Below are positions 9,061 through 17,243 of a stretch of 39,611 nucleotides of DNA, piece by piece. Source of the DNA: Paracoccaceae bacterium (GTDB taxonomy: Bacteria > Pseudomonadota > Alphaproteobacteria > Rhodobacterales > Rhodobacteraceae); contig JAHDDY010000027.1 of NCBI GenBank assembly GCA_020629115.1, forward strand, positions 1 through 39,611, written 5' to 3'. The translations under genes were made by a program, and so were the position numbers. How positions within the stretch are numbered: position 1 is the stretch's first letter; each line of letters begins with the position of its first letter. Under the pieces are notes generated by a model that did no database searches, was not told the origin of the DNA, and saw nothing but the letters and a program-made list of their open reading frames with translations.

Positions 9061-9906
9061 TCAACCCAGCCACCGCTTACGACGCCGGTACGAGCGGACG
9101 TTGCGATAGGACTTGCGCCCCTCCTCGGACATGCCGAGATAGAATTCCTTCACGTCCGGGTTCTCGCGCAGGTCGGCGGCGGGGCCGTCCATCACGACGC
9201 GGCCGGATTCGAGGATGTAGCCGTAATGGGCGAAGCGCAGGGCGACGTTGGTGTTCTGCTCGGCGAGGAGGAAGGTCACGTTCTCCTTCTCGTTCAGGTC
9301 CTTCACGATGCCGAAGATCTCCTCGACCAGCTGCGGGGCGAGGCCCATGGACGGCTCGTCGAGGAGCACCGTCTCGGGGCGGGACATGAGCGCGCGGCCG
9401 ATGGCGCACATCTGCTGCTCGCCCCCCGACGTGTAGCCCGCCTGCGACTTGCGGCGCTCCCGGAGGCGGGGGAAGTAGGTGTAGACCATCTCCAGATCGT
9501 CCGCGACCCTGCCCCGCCCGTCGCGGCGGGTATAGGCCCCGGTCATCAGGTTCTCCTCGATGGTCAGGTGCTCGAAGCAGTGGCGGCCCTCCATGACCTG
9601 GATGACGCCCTTCTTCACCAGATCGGCGGGCATCAGCTCGGCGGTGTCCTCGCCACGATAGCGGATCGACCCCTTCGTCACCTCGCCGCGCTCGGAATGC
9701 AGCAGGTTCGAGATGGCCTTCAGCGTCGTCGTCTTGCCCGCGCCGTTGCCGCCCAGGAGGGCGGTGATGCCGCCCTTGGGCACGGCGAGGCTCACCCCCT
9801 TCAGCACGAGGATGACGTGGTTGTAGATCACCTCGATATTACTGACTTCGAGAAGCGCGTCCTCGGGGGTCGGCTCGGTATCGGTGGGCAGGGGGGCGGC
9901 GGTCAT
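9061..9906 (-). CDS. livF: Branched-chain amino acid-type ABC transporter ATPase LivF
   Basis: ATPase subunit of 281 residues that powers import through the LivHM-like permease, paired with LivG. Walker A is GGNGAGKTT (52-60), the signature is SGGEQQMCAIGRAL, and Walker B ends in VLLDEPSMGL, all characteristic of LivF. The protein is longer than E. coli LivF (about 237 residues), with an extra N-terminal stretch of about 17 residues and an Arg-rich C-terminal tail (YRRRKRWLG). It is the last gene of the transport operon, separated from the binding-protein gene by a GC-rich hairpin. Confidence 0.92.
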   Translation of the reverse strand: MTAAPLPTDTEPTPEDALLEVSNIEVIYNHVILVLKGVSLAVPKGGITALLGGNGAGKTTTLKAISNLLHSERGEVTKGSIRYRGEDTAELMPADLVKKGVIQVMEGRHCFEHLTIEENLMTGAYTRRDGRGRVADDLEMVYTYFPRLRERRKSQAGYTSGGEQQMCAIGRALMSRPETVLLDEPSMGLAPQLVEEIFGIVKDLNEKENVTFLLAEQNTNVALRFAHYGYILESGRVVMDGPAADLRENPDVKEFYLGMSEEGRKSYRNVRSYRRRKRWLG

Positions 9907-9941
9907 GGGCGAGGGTCCGTCCGTTGTCGGGAAGGCGACCC

Positions 9942-9962
9942 GCCCCGGGTCAGGCCCGGGGC
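9942..9962 (-). terminator. GC-rich hairpin between binding-protein gene and livF
   Basis: GCCCCGGG and CCCGGGGC form a perfect eight-base stem around a five-base loop (TCAGG). No T-run follows on the minus strand. In transport operons a stable hairpin directly after the binding-protein gene often protects that part of the message or reduces downstream transcription, giving more binding protein than ATPase; that role is inferred here from position. Confidence 0.5.
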
Positions 9963-9980
9963 AGGCGCGTGCGGTACGTA

Positions 9981-11273
9981 TCAGCTATCGCTGCAGGATG
10001 CCTCGACGCCGTTCTCCTCGGCATAGGCCGACGAGTCGGCCTCGATCAGGCCCCCGATCACGTCCATGTCGCTCTCGGAATAGTCGCTGATCTGCTTCCA
10101 TTCGCCGGCCTCGGCGTCCCACTGGTTGACCGAGACGAGGCCCGGGCCGCCGTGGTTCTCGCACGAGACGGAGAATTCGGGACCGAAGTTCGGCAGGCCC
10201 AGCTCGGCCATCTTCTCCTCGGTCATCTCCAGCGCCTCCATCCCGTCGCGCATCATTGCGGGGGTGATGTCCGCCGTGCCGTGGATCTCCTGCGCCGTCT
10301 TGGCCGCCTCGACGGCGAGCATGGCGGCGTAGAGGCCGCGGTTGTAGAGGATGGACCCCATCTGGTCGCCCGCGCCGGCGGCCTTGCCCGCATCGTAGAC
10401 GTGCTTCTGGAGATCCTCGTAGACGGGATAGTCGCCGCCGACGCCGTGGAAGTTGAGCGCCTTGTAGCCGTCGGCCTTGTCGCCCACCGGCTTCACGTCG
10501 TTCTCGGAGCCGGACCACCAGATGCCGATGAAGTTCTCCATCGGATAGCGGATGTTCGCCGCTTCCTGGATGGCGGTCGCGTTCATCACGCCCCAGCCCC
10601 ACATCGTCACGTAATCGGGCCGCTCGCGGCGGATCTGGAGCCACTGGGACTTCTGCTCCTGGCCGGGATGGTCGACGGCGAGCAGGGTCAGCTTGAAGCC
10701 GTGCTTCTCGGACAGCTCCTCCAGGGTGCGGATCGGCTCCTTCCCGTAGGCGGAATTGTGGTAGACGAGGGCGAGGGTCTTGCCCTCGATATCGCCGTCG
10801 TTGATGTCGAGCAGGTGGTTCACCACCGCCGAGGCCCCGTTCCAGTAGTTGGCCGGGTAGTTGAACACGGTGTTGAACACCGCGCCGTTGGCCGCCGAGG
10901 TGCGGCCGTAGCCCATCGTGTGCAGCGGGATGCCGTCGGCCGCGGATTTGGGGATGAGCTGGTAGGTGATGCCGGTCGACAGCGGCTGGTAGACCAGCGC
11001 GCCCTCGCCCTTCGTGGATTCGTAGCACTCCACGCCCTTCTCGGTGTTGTAGCCCGTCTCGCAGGGCAGCAGCCGGGCGGGCACGCCGCCGATGCCGCCG
11101 TCGCGCTCGTTGACGAGCGTGAAGTAGTCGGCATAGCCGTCGGCGAAGGGGATGCCGTTCGCGGCGTAGGGGCCGGTGCGGTAGTCGAGCGACGGGAAGA
11201 CGAGGTCGGCCATGGCCGGGGTCGCGGCCATCGTGCCCGCGAGGGCCATGGCGGCGAGGGTCTTGAGTGTCAT
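9981..11273 (-). CDS. Periplasmic substrate-binding protein of the liv-type ABC transporter
   Basis: Protein of 430 residues with a clear Sec signal peptide (Lys4, a hydrophobic core, then AMA before Asp23). The mature part belongs to the type I periplasmic binding protein fold (Peripla_BP_6, LivJ/LivK-like), with GYADYFTLVNERDGGIGG matching the family's first helix. It would capture the substrate and deliver it to LivHM. Its length exceeds that of classical LivK (about 370), and the cassette includes an acyl-CoA synthetase, so an organic acid (for example aromatic or fatty) is as likely a ligand as an amino acid. The start follows AGGGAGAG. Four cysteines (two early, two late) could form disulfides. 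Confidence 0.88.
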   Translation of the reverse strand: MTLKTLAAMALAGTMAATPAMADLVFPSLDYRTGPYAANGIPFADGYADYFTLVNERDGGIGGVPARLLPCETGYNTEKGVECYESTKGEGALVYQPLSTGITYQLIPKSAADGIPLHTMGYGRTSAANGAVFNTVFNYPANYWNGASAVVNHLLDINDGDIEGKTLALVYHNSAYGKEPIRTLEELSEKHGFKLTLLAVDHPGQEQKSQWLQIRRERPDYVTMWGWGVMNATAIQEAANIRYPMENFIGIWWSGSENDVKPVGDKADGYKALNFHGVGGDYPVYEDLQKHVYDAGKAAGAGDQMGSILYNRGLYAAMLAVEAAKTAQEIHGTADITPAMMRDGMEALEMTEEKMAELGLPNFGPEFSVSCENHGGPGLVSVNQWDAEAGEWKQISDYSESDMDVIGGLIEADSSAYAEENGVEASCSDS

Positions 11274-11348
11274 GTTTCTCTCCCTGGGTTTCGTGTTCTT
11301 GTTCGTGCGCGGTCGAGTCGCCGACCGTCCACCGCGATTATGGCAACA

Positions 11349-12425
11349 TCAATGCGGAAATGGCCAGAGTCGCAGCTTCTCCTTGATGATCTTCCACAAT
11401 TGCGCCAGCCCGTGCGGCTCCAGGATGAGGAAGACGACGATCAGCGCGCCGACGATGGCGAACTCCACATGGGTCGCGATATCGGTCGGCCAGCCCAGCC
11501 CCCCGACCAGTACGTTCTTCAGGAAGACCGGCAGCAGCACCATGAAGGCCGCCCCCGCGAAGGACCCGAAGATCGAGCCGAGGCCCCCGATGATGATCAT
11601 GAACAGCACGAGGAAGGATTTCTGGATGCCGAACACCTCGCCCACCTCGACCGCGCCCAGATACACCGCGAACAGCAGCGCCCCGGCGATGCCGATGTAG
11701 AAGGACGAGATGCCGAAGGCGGTCAGCTTGGCCTTGAGCGGGTTCACCCCGATGATCTCGGCGGCGATGTCCATGTCGCGGATCGCCATCCACGACCGGC
11801 CCAGATGCCCGCGCGTGAGGTTCCGCGCGAGGATGGCGAGCACCACGACGAAGACGAGGCAGAACAGGTACGTCACCGGCGCGGTGGTCCCCGCCCCCGT
11901 GATCGGCACGCCGAGGATGGTGCGCTCCGGCGCGTTGATCTGGCCCGAGGCGCTGTAGTTGTAGAACCACGACACCTTGTTGAACAGCCAGACGAGGAAG
12001 AACTGCGCCGCCAGCGTGGCCACCGCGAGGTAGAACCCCTTGATCCGCAGGGACGGTAGGCCGAACAGCATCCCCACCAGGGCCGTGATGCCCCCCGACA
12101 GGATGACGCAGAAGACGATGTTCAGGTCGGGAAAGCCGGTCATCAGCTTGTAGCAGCTATAGGCCCCCACCGCCATGAACCCCCCCGTCCCGAGGCTCAC
12201 CTGCCCGCAATAGCCGGTCAGGATGTTCAGCCCGATGGCGGCGATGGCGTAGATGAGGAAGGGCAGCAGGACCGCGTTCGTCCAGTAGTCGTTGACGATG
12301 AACGGCACGATGCAGAACGCGACCGCCAGCACGACGTAATAGCGCAGCCGGTCGAACTTGATCGGAAAGGTCTGCCCGTCGTCGCGGTAGGTCGTCTTGA
12401 AATCGCCGACTTCGCGGTAGATCAT
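11349..12425 (-). CDS. livM: ABC transporter permease LivM
   Basis: Inner-membrane permease of 358 residues with multiple hydrophobic helices and the family signatures LNILTGYCGQVSLGTGGFMAVGAY and, later, IIGGLGSIFGSFAGAAF (the EAA-like coupling loop). It forms the translocation channel with LivH. A charged segment of about 30 residues precedes the first membrane helix. The ATG overlaps the stop of the 87-codon ORF upstream (ATGA) and has AGAAGG eight bases before it, so translation appears coupled to that small gene. Confidence 0.92.
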   Translation of the reverse strand: MIYREVGDFKTTYRDDGQTFPIKFDRLRYYVVLAVAFCIVPFIVNDYWTNAVLLPFLIYAIAAIGLNILTGYCGQVSLGTGGFMAVGAYSCYKLMTGFPDLNIVFCVILSGGITALVGMLFGLPSLRIKGFYLAVATLAAQFFLVWLFNKVSWFYNYSASGQINAPERTILGVPITGAGTTAPVTYLFCLVFVVVLAILARNLTRGHLGRSWMAIRDMDIAAEIIGVNPLKAKLTAFGISSFYIGIAGALLFAVYLGAVEVGEVFGIQKSFLVLFMIIIGGLGSIFGSFAGAAFMVLLPVFLKNVLVGGLGWPTDIATHVEFAIVGALIVVFLILEPHGLAQLWKIIKEKLRLWPFPH

Positions 12426-12685
12426 GATGCCAACCTTCTAGAAACAATTCGAACAACCGCCACAGCCGACGAGACGACAAAGACAGAAGACGAGACGGAA
12501 AAGCATGATGTGAGAGCCATCCATCGTATCGGATGCCGGTTCCAGAACTCATGCTTTTCTTCAACACCGGGAAACGAACTGAAAAACGTAACGGGGACAA
12601 TTATCAGGATAAGAAGGAGTGTTATCGCAAAGCTGCCGCCAACAATGTTGAATATCGTGGTATTTTCAGGTCTTATATATCCCAT
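12422..12685 (-). CDS. 87-residue two-helix membrane protein inside the liv operon
   Basis: I do not recognise this protein. It has two hydrophobic stretches, about residues 11-35 and 55-80, joined by a short charged loop (VEEKHEFWNRHPIRW), so it should be a small inner-membrane protein. Evidence that it is a gene is the join at each end: its ATG shares a base with the livH stop (TGATG), preceded by GAGAGG, and its TGA overlaps the livM ATG (ATGA). Codon use and base composition are visibly AT-richer than livH and livM, suggesting a recent arrival or relaxed selection. It could be an accessory subunit or regulator of the permease. It is not the DUF6867-type small protein I recall from other alphaproteobacterial liv clusters, as far as I can judge. 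Confidence 0.7.
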   Translation of the reverse strand: MGYIRPENTTIFNIVGGSFAITLLLILIIVPVTFFSSFPGVEEKHEFWNRHPIRWMALTSCFSVSSSVFVVSSAVAVVRIVSRRLAS

Positions 12686-13683
12686 CACACCCTCTCGATG
12701 ATCTTTTCGCCGAACAGACCCTGTGGGCGGAAGATGAGGAAGAGAAGCGCCAGCATGTAGGCGAACCAGTTCTCCGTCGCCCCGCCCAGATACGGCGCGC
12801 CGATGAGGAATTCGAACATCTTCTCGCCCACCCCGATGATCAGCCCGCCGACGATGGCCCCGGGGATGGACGTGAACCCGCCGAGCATCAGCACCGGCAG
12901 CGCCTTGAGCGCGATGAGCGAGAGCGAGAACTGCACCCCCGATTTCGCGCCCCACATCACCCCCGCCACCAGCGCCACGAACCCGGCGATGGACCAGACG
13001 ATCACCCAGATCGTGCGCAGCGAGATGCCGACCGACAGCGCCGCCTGGTGATCGTCCGCCACCGCGCGCAGGGCCCGGCCCGTCTTGGTGTACTGCGAGA
13101 ACAGCACCAGCGAGGTCACCAGCAGCGCGGCGATGACGGCGGCGTAGATGTCGAGCGTATCGAGGTAGAAGCCGAAGAAATCGTCCCCGCCGAGGAAGGC
13201 GGTATTCTCCTCGACCCAGATGTTGCCCCCCTGCGGGATGCCGATGTCGAGCTTCTTGATCTCGGCCCCCCACATCAGGTCGCCGAAGCCTTCGAGGAAG
13301 TAGGCCAGCCCGATGGTGGCCATGAACAGGATGATCGGCTCCTGGTTCACCAGATGCTTGAGGATCAGCTTCTCGACGATGATCGCGAACAGGATCATCA
13401 CCCCGACGGTCAGCAGGATGGCGACGACCGTCGGCACGTTCCAGCCGAAATGATGCACCTTGGTGCCCAGCACCGCGTTGATCATGTGCGAGAACGGGAT
13501 CAGACCCGTCTGGATGCCCACCAGCGTCTGCGCCGCGAAGAGCGCCATCACCCCTTGCGCGTAGTTGAAGATGCCCGAGGACTTGAAGATCAGCACGAAG
13601 CCGAGCGCGACGAGCGCATACATCACGCCCGCCATCAGCCCGTTGAGGAAGACCTCGACGCCGAAGAGGAAATCAGCGGACAT
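12685..13683 (-). CDS. livH: ABC transporter permease LivH
   Basis: Inner-membrane permease of 332 residues, beginning with the typical LivH helix (FLNGLMAGVMYALVALGFVL) and GIFNYAQGVMALFAA. The late motif VLMLGGFTSIPGAIVGGLII is the coupling loop contacting the ATPases. It pairs with LivM. The 113 bases between livG and this gene hold a long inverted repeat (13704-13783). Its stop overlaps the start of the 87-codon ORF. Confidence 0.92.
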   Translation of the reverse strand: MSADFLFGVEVFLNGLMAGVMYALVALGFVLIFKSSGIFNYAQGVMALFAAQTLVGIQTGLIPFSHMINAVLGTKVHHFGWNVPTVVAILLTVGVMILFAIIVEKLILKHLVNQEPIILFMATIGLAYFLEGFGDLMWGAEIKKLDIGIPQGGNIWVEENTAFLGGDDFFGFYLDTLDIYAAVIAALLVTSLVLFSQYTKTGRALRAVADDHQAALSVGISLRTIWVIVWSIAGFVALVAGVMWGAKSGVQFSLSLIALKALPVLMLGGFTSIPGAIVGGLIIGVGEKMFEFLIGAPYLGGATENWFAYMLALLFLIFRPQGLFGEKIIERV

Positions 13684-13703
13684 GGGTTACTCCCGATAGA
13701 GCG

Positions 13704-13783
13704 CCCCGCCCCGGGCGAAGACCCGGGGCCTCAACGGGCGGAGCACAATTCATCGAGGCCCCGGGTCGTTGCCCGGAGCGGGG
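13704..13783. repeat. REP-like intergenic inverted repeat, copy A
   Basis: Arms 13704-13732 and 13755-13783 (29 bases each) are inverted copies with about four mismatches around a 22-base spacer. Each arm has the core CCGGGCGAAGACCCGGGGCC or its complement, which is itself a small hairpin. The core resembles those at 23283-23306 and 26732-26826. It lies between livG and livH in the same operon and may influence message stability. Confidence 0.75.
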
Positions 13784-13796
13784 TGTTACTGAAACC

Positions 13797-14627
13797 TCAA
13801 TCATGGCTCACCCCCAGATACGCGTCGATGACCTGCTGGTTCCGGCGCACCTCGTCGGGGGTGCCGTCGCCGATCTTCGCGCCGTAATCCATGACCACGA
13901 CCCGGTCGGAGATGTCCATGACAACGCCCATGTCGTGCTCGATCAGGGCGATGGTGGTGCCGAATTCGTCGTTCACGTCGAGGATGAAGCGGCTCATGTC
14001 CTCCTTCTCCTCGACGTTCATCCCGGCCATCGGCTCGTCGAGCAGCAGCAGCTCGGGGTCCATGGCGAGCGCGCGGCCCAGTTCGACGCGCTTCTGGAGG
14101 CCGTAGGGCAGGCTGCCGACGGGCGTCTTGCGGATGTTCTGGATTTCCAGGAAGTCGATGATCCGCTCGACGCGCTCGCGGTTCTCGATCTCCTCCGCCT
14201 CGGCCCGGCCCTTCCAGAGGGCCTGCGAGAGGATGCCGGTATCCATGTGGATCAGGCGGCCCGTCATGATGTTGTCGAGCGTCGACATGCCCTTGAAGAG
14301 CGCGATGTTCTGGAAGGTACGCGCGATGCCCTGGCGCGCAATCTCGTAGGGTTTCATCGGCCCGCGCCTCGCCCCGCGGAACCAGACCTCGCCCTCCTGC
14401 GGATGGTAGAAGCCGTTGATGACGTTGAGCATCGAGGACTTGCCCGCGCCGTTCGGCCCGATGATCGCGCGCACCTCGCCCTCGCGGATGTCGAAGGAGA
14501 TGTCCTTGATCGCGGTCACCCCGCCGAAACGGAGCGTGATGTTCTTCATCTCCATGATCACGCCGCCGATCTTGCGACCGTCGGCGGTGGTGGAGGGTTC
14601 GGGCGAGGCGGGCATTGCGGCGCTCAT
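13797..14627 (-). CDS. livG: Branched-chain amino acid-type ABC transporter ATPase LivG
   Basis: ATPase subunit of 276 residues. Walker A is GPNGAGKS (57-64), followed by the LivG-specific RTFQNIALFKGMSTLDN. The signature reads LPYGLQKRVELGRAL, in which SYG/PYGLQKR replaces the usual LSGGQ, as expected for LivG. Walker B is LLLLDEPMAGMN. An N-terminal extension of about 24 residues precedes the ATPase fold. The start overlaps the end of the acyl-CoA synthetase gene by four bases (ATGA), tying transport to CoA activation. Confidence 0.93.
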   Translation of the reverse strand: MSAAMPASPEPSTTADGRKIGGVIMEMKNITLRFGGVTAIKDISFDIREGEVRAIIGPNGAGKSSMLNVINGFYHPQEGEVWFRGARRGPMKPYEIARQGIARTFQNIALFKGMSTLDNIMTGRLIHMDTGILSQALWKGRAEAEEIENRERVERIIDFLEIQNIRKTPVGSLPYGLQKRVELGRALAMDPELLLLDEPMAGMNVEEKEDMSRFILDVNDEFGTTIALIEHDMGVVMDISDRVVVMDYGAKIGDGTPDEVRRNQQVIDAYLGVSHD

Positions 14628-16597
14628 TCGGCGGCCACTTTCTGTGCCTCGGGCGCGACCACCGCCGCGTCGCGGATTTCCAGCGTCGCCTTGATCATGC
14701 CCTTGCGCCCGTCCTCGTAGGTCACCTCCGTCTCGATATAGACGCTGTCCGACCCGTCGTAGAGCGCGGTCACCAGCGGCGCGTATTTCTCCGCGATGAT
14801 GCGGCGGCGGACCTTGCGCGTGCGCGTCAGCTCGCCGTCATCGGCGTCCAGCTCCTTGTGCAGCACGAGGAAGCGCCGGATCTGGCATTGCGAGAGCATG
14901 GGGTCGTCGGCGATGGAGCGGTTCACCGCCTCCACGTGCTCCTGCACGGCGGCGTAGACGCGCGGATGGCCGGCAAGCTCCTGATAGGAGGCGTAGGCGA
15001 TATTGTTGCGCTCGGCCCAGTTGCCGACCGCTGTCAGGTCGATGTTGATGAACGCGGTGCAGTAGTCGCGCTCATGCCCGAAAGCGACGGCCTCCAGGAT
15101 ATTGGGGTAGAACTTGAGCTTGTTCTCGACGTATTTGGGCGCGAACATCGCCCCGTCGGTCATCTTGCCCACGTCCTTCGCCCGGTCGATGATGCGCAGA
15201 TGGCCGCTATCCGGCTCGAAGAACCCGGCATCCCCGGTCGCGACCCAGCCCTCGGCATCCTTCGTCTCGGCGGTGGCCTCGGGGTTCCTGTAATACTCGG
15301 CGAAGGTGCCGGGGGAGCGGTAGAAGACCTCCCCGCTGTCGCCCAGACGCACCTCGACGCCGGGGCTGGGCACGCCGACGGTGTCGGCGCTGACCTCGCC
15401 GTCGGGCTGCTGCGTGATGTAGATCGTGCCCTCGGTCTGGCCGTAGAGCTGCTTGAGGTTGATGCCGAGCGAGCGGTAGAACTCGAAGATCTCCGGCCCG
15501 ATGGCCTCCCCCGCCGTATAGCCCACGCGCACGCGGCTCAGGCCCGTCGCGTTCAGCAGCGGGCCGTAGACCAGCGCCCGGCCGATGCGGTACCGCATCC
15601 GGTCGCCCGCGCTCACCTGACTGCCGTCGAGCAGGGCCGGGCCGACGCGCTTGGCGACGTCGATGTACTTGTGGAACAGGCGCTGCTTGAGCGGGCTGGC
15701 ATCCTCCATGCGGATCATGATGGATGTCAGCATCCCCTCGAAGAAGCGCGGCGGGGCGAAGAAGTAGGTCGGCCCGATCTCGCGCAGGTCGGTATGCATC
15801 GTCTCCGCGCTCTCGGGACAGTTGACGCAGAAGCCCGCCCAGCACGCCTGCGCCATCGAGAAGACGTAGTCGCCCACCCAGGCCATCGGCAGGTAGGCGA
15901 GGATATCCTCCTTCTCGGTCAGGCCGTCGAAGGCGCAGGAATTGCGCGCGGTGATCAGGACGTTGGCATTGGTCAGCACGACCCCCTTGGGCCGCCCCGT
16001 CGTGCCGGAAGTGTAGAGGATGATGCAGGTGTCGCCGGGCTTCGCGGCGGCGACGCGCGCGGCCAGCTCGCCCTCGGTCTCGCCGCGCGTCTCCTCGCCC
16101 GCCTTGCGCAGGTCGGCGAGGGAGACGAGGGCGGCGTGGTCGTAGCGGCGCAGGCCGCGCGGGTCGATGTAGACGATGCGCTCCATCGACGGCAGGCGGC
16201 TTGAGACCTCGGTCAGCTTGTCGACCTGCTCCTGATCCTGCACCACGGCGAAGCGCGCGCCGCAATGGTCGAGCACGTAGGCCATCTCGTCGGCCACCGA
16301 ATCCTGGTAGACCGGCACGGGGATCGCGCCCGCGTACTGCACGGCGAGCATAGACCAGTAGAAATGCGGGCGGTTGCGCCCGACGATGGCGACGTGGTCG
16401 CCGGGTTGCAGCCCCATGGCGATGAAGCCGCGGGCGATGGCCTCGATGGCCTCGCGCGCCTCGGCCCAGGTCCAGCTCTGCCAGATGCCGAACTCCTTCT
16501 CGCGATAGGCGGGACGGTCGGCGAAATCGCGGGCATTGCGTTGGATCAGCTTCGGAAAGCTGTCGAGATCGCCCGGCAGGGGCTTGGTATCGCTCAC
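14624..16597 (-). CDS. AMP-binding acyl-CoA synthetase of the liv operon
   Basis: Long acyl-CoA synthetase (657 residues) that would activate a carboxylic acid with ATP and CoA. The P-loop-like motif YTSGTTGRPKG is at 195-205. Further motifs are LKQLYGQTEGT, YYRNPEATAET, GWVATGDAGF and the C-terminal GELTRTRKVRR carrying the adenylation Lys region. Length and sequence style match FadD15-like enzymes found in liv operons of Rhodobacterales. The start is GTG at 16597, with GGGAGGA six bases before it. As first gene of the operon and coupled to livG, it implies that the imported compound is an acid converted to its CoA ester. The exact acid (fatty, aromatic or branched) is unknown. Confidence 0.88.
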   Translation of the reverse strand: MSDTKPLPGDLDSFPKLIQRNARDFADRPAYREKEFGIWQSWTWAEAREAIEAIARGFIAMGLQPGDHVAIVGRNRPHFYWSMLAVQYAGAIPVPVYQDSVADEMAYVLDHCGARFAVVQDQEQVDKLTEVSSRLPSMERIVYIDPRGLRRYDHAALVSLADLRKAGEETRGETEGELAARVAAAKPGDTCIILYTSGTTGRPKGVVLTNANVLITARNSCAFDGLTEKEDILAYLPMAWVGDYVFSMAQACWAGFCVNCPESAETMHTDLREIGPTYFFAPPRFFEGMLTSIMIRMEDASPLKQRLFHKYIDVAKRVGPALLDGSQVSAGDRMRYRIGRALVYGPLLNATGLSRVRVGYTAGEAIGPEIFEFYRSLGINLKQLYGQTEGTIYITQQPDGEVSADTVGVPSPGVEVRLGDSGEVFYRSPGTFAEYYRNPEATAETKDAEGWVATGDAGFFEPDSGHLRIIDRAKDVGKMTDGAMFAPKYVENKLKFYPNILEAVAFGHERDYCTAFINIDLTAVGNWAERNNIAYASYQELAGHPRVYAAVQEHVEAVNRSIADDPMLSQCQIRRFLVLHKELDADDGELTRTRKVRRRIIAEKYAPLVTALYDGSDSVYIETEVTYEDGRKGMIKATLEIRDAAVVAPEAQKVAAE

Positions 16598-16654
16598 GAA
16601 ATGTCCTCCCTGCCGGATCGCGGGAAAGAGGATGTCGCGTCCGGTCTTGGGTGA

Positions 16655-16684
16655 ACACTAGAGGAGAGATTAACGGATCGTCAA
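16655..16684 (-). promoter_or_regulatory. Candidate promoter of the acyl-CoA synthetase/liv operon
   Basis: On the minus strand TTGACG (16684-16679) is followed after 18 bases by TAGTGT (16660-16655), a reasonable vegetative promoter about 60 bases before the GTG start. It lies downstream of ptsN, so the transport operon need not depend on read-through from the rpoN block. Confidence 0.5.
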
Positions 16685-16688
16685 TCTC
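16666..16688. promoter_or_regulatory. Palindrome overlapping the -35 box (candidate operator)
   Basis: GAGATT and AATCTC bracket an inner ACG/CGT pair, giving a 23-base palindrome with one mismatched pair and a GAT centre. It covers the -35 element of the candidate promoter, as expected for a dimeric repressor site (TetR- or FadR-type regulators are common for acyl-CoA genes). No regulator gene lies beside it. Confidence 0.45.
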
Positions 16689-16709
16689 GGTACGGCGCGG
16701 CGCGGCGTA

Positions 16710-17171
16710 TCAGGCGGCGCGGCGCTGGTCTTCCGTGAGCATGGAGTAGAGCGCCTGCGTCCCGTCCGCCCCGCGCAGGTTCGCGCGGATCTCGGGACGC
16801 TTGAGCAGGCGGGAGATGCGCGCGAGGGCGCGCAGGTGCTGGTTGTTCGCGCTTTCGGGGGCCAGCAGCAGGAAGACGAGGTCGACCGGCTCGTCGTCGG
16901 CGGCGTCGTAGTCGATGGGCTGCGCGAGACGCGCGAAGATGCCGTAGACCGTGTCGATATCGGGCAGGCGGGCATGCGGGATGGCGACCCCGTTGCCGAC
17001 GCTGGTCGCGCCGAGGCGCTCGCGCTCCAGCAGAGCGTCGAACACGGTGCGCTCGTCGAGCGCGCTGACCTCCGCGGCATAGCCGGCAAGCTCCTGAAGC
17101 AGGTGCTTCTTGCTGGTTGCCTTGAGATCGCAGATCACCGCGTCGGCCGCGAGAAGACCATCAAGAGACAT
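16710..17171 (-). CDS. ptsN: PTS IIA-type nitrogen regulatory protein PtsN
   Basis: EIIA-Ntr protein of 153 residues, the terminal phosphoacceptor of the nitrogen PTS. The phosphorylated His is His66 in GVAIPHARLP. The protein regulates rather than transports sugars; in other bacteria it controls potassium uptake, stringent response and nitrogen metabolism. Its place downstream of rpoN and hpf is the classic order in Proteobacteria. The gap of 72 bases from hpf contains no obvious terminator. Confidence 0.95.
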   Translation of the reverse strand: MSLDGLLAADAVICDLKATSKKHLLQELAGYAAEVSALDERTVFDALLERERLGATSVGNGVAIPHARLPDIDTVYGIFARLAQPIDYDAADDEPVDLVFLLLAPESANNQHLRALARISRLLKRPEIRANLRGADGTQALYSMLTEDQRRAA

Positions 17172-17243
17172 GGGATACCTCGTCGATACGTCCGCCGATA
17201 GAATCGGCCGGGCGTTAACAAACCGTTAGGTCGCTGGCTGGAC

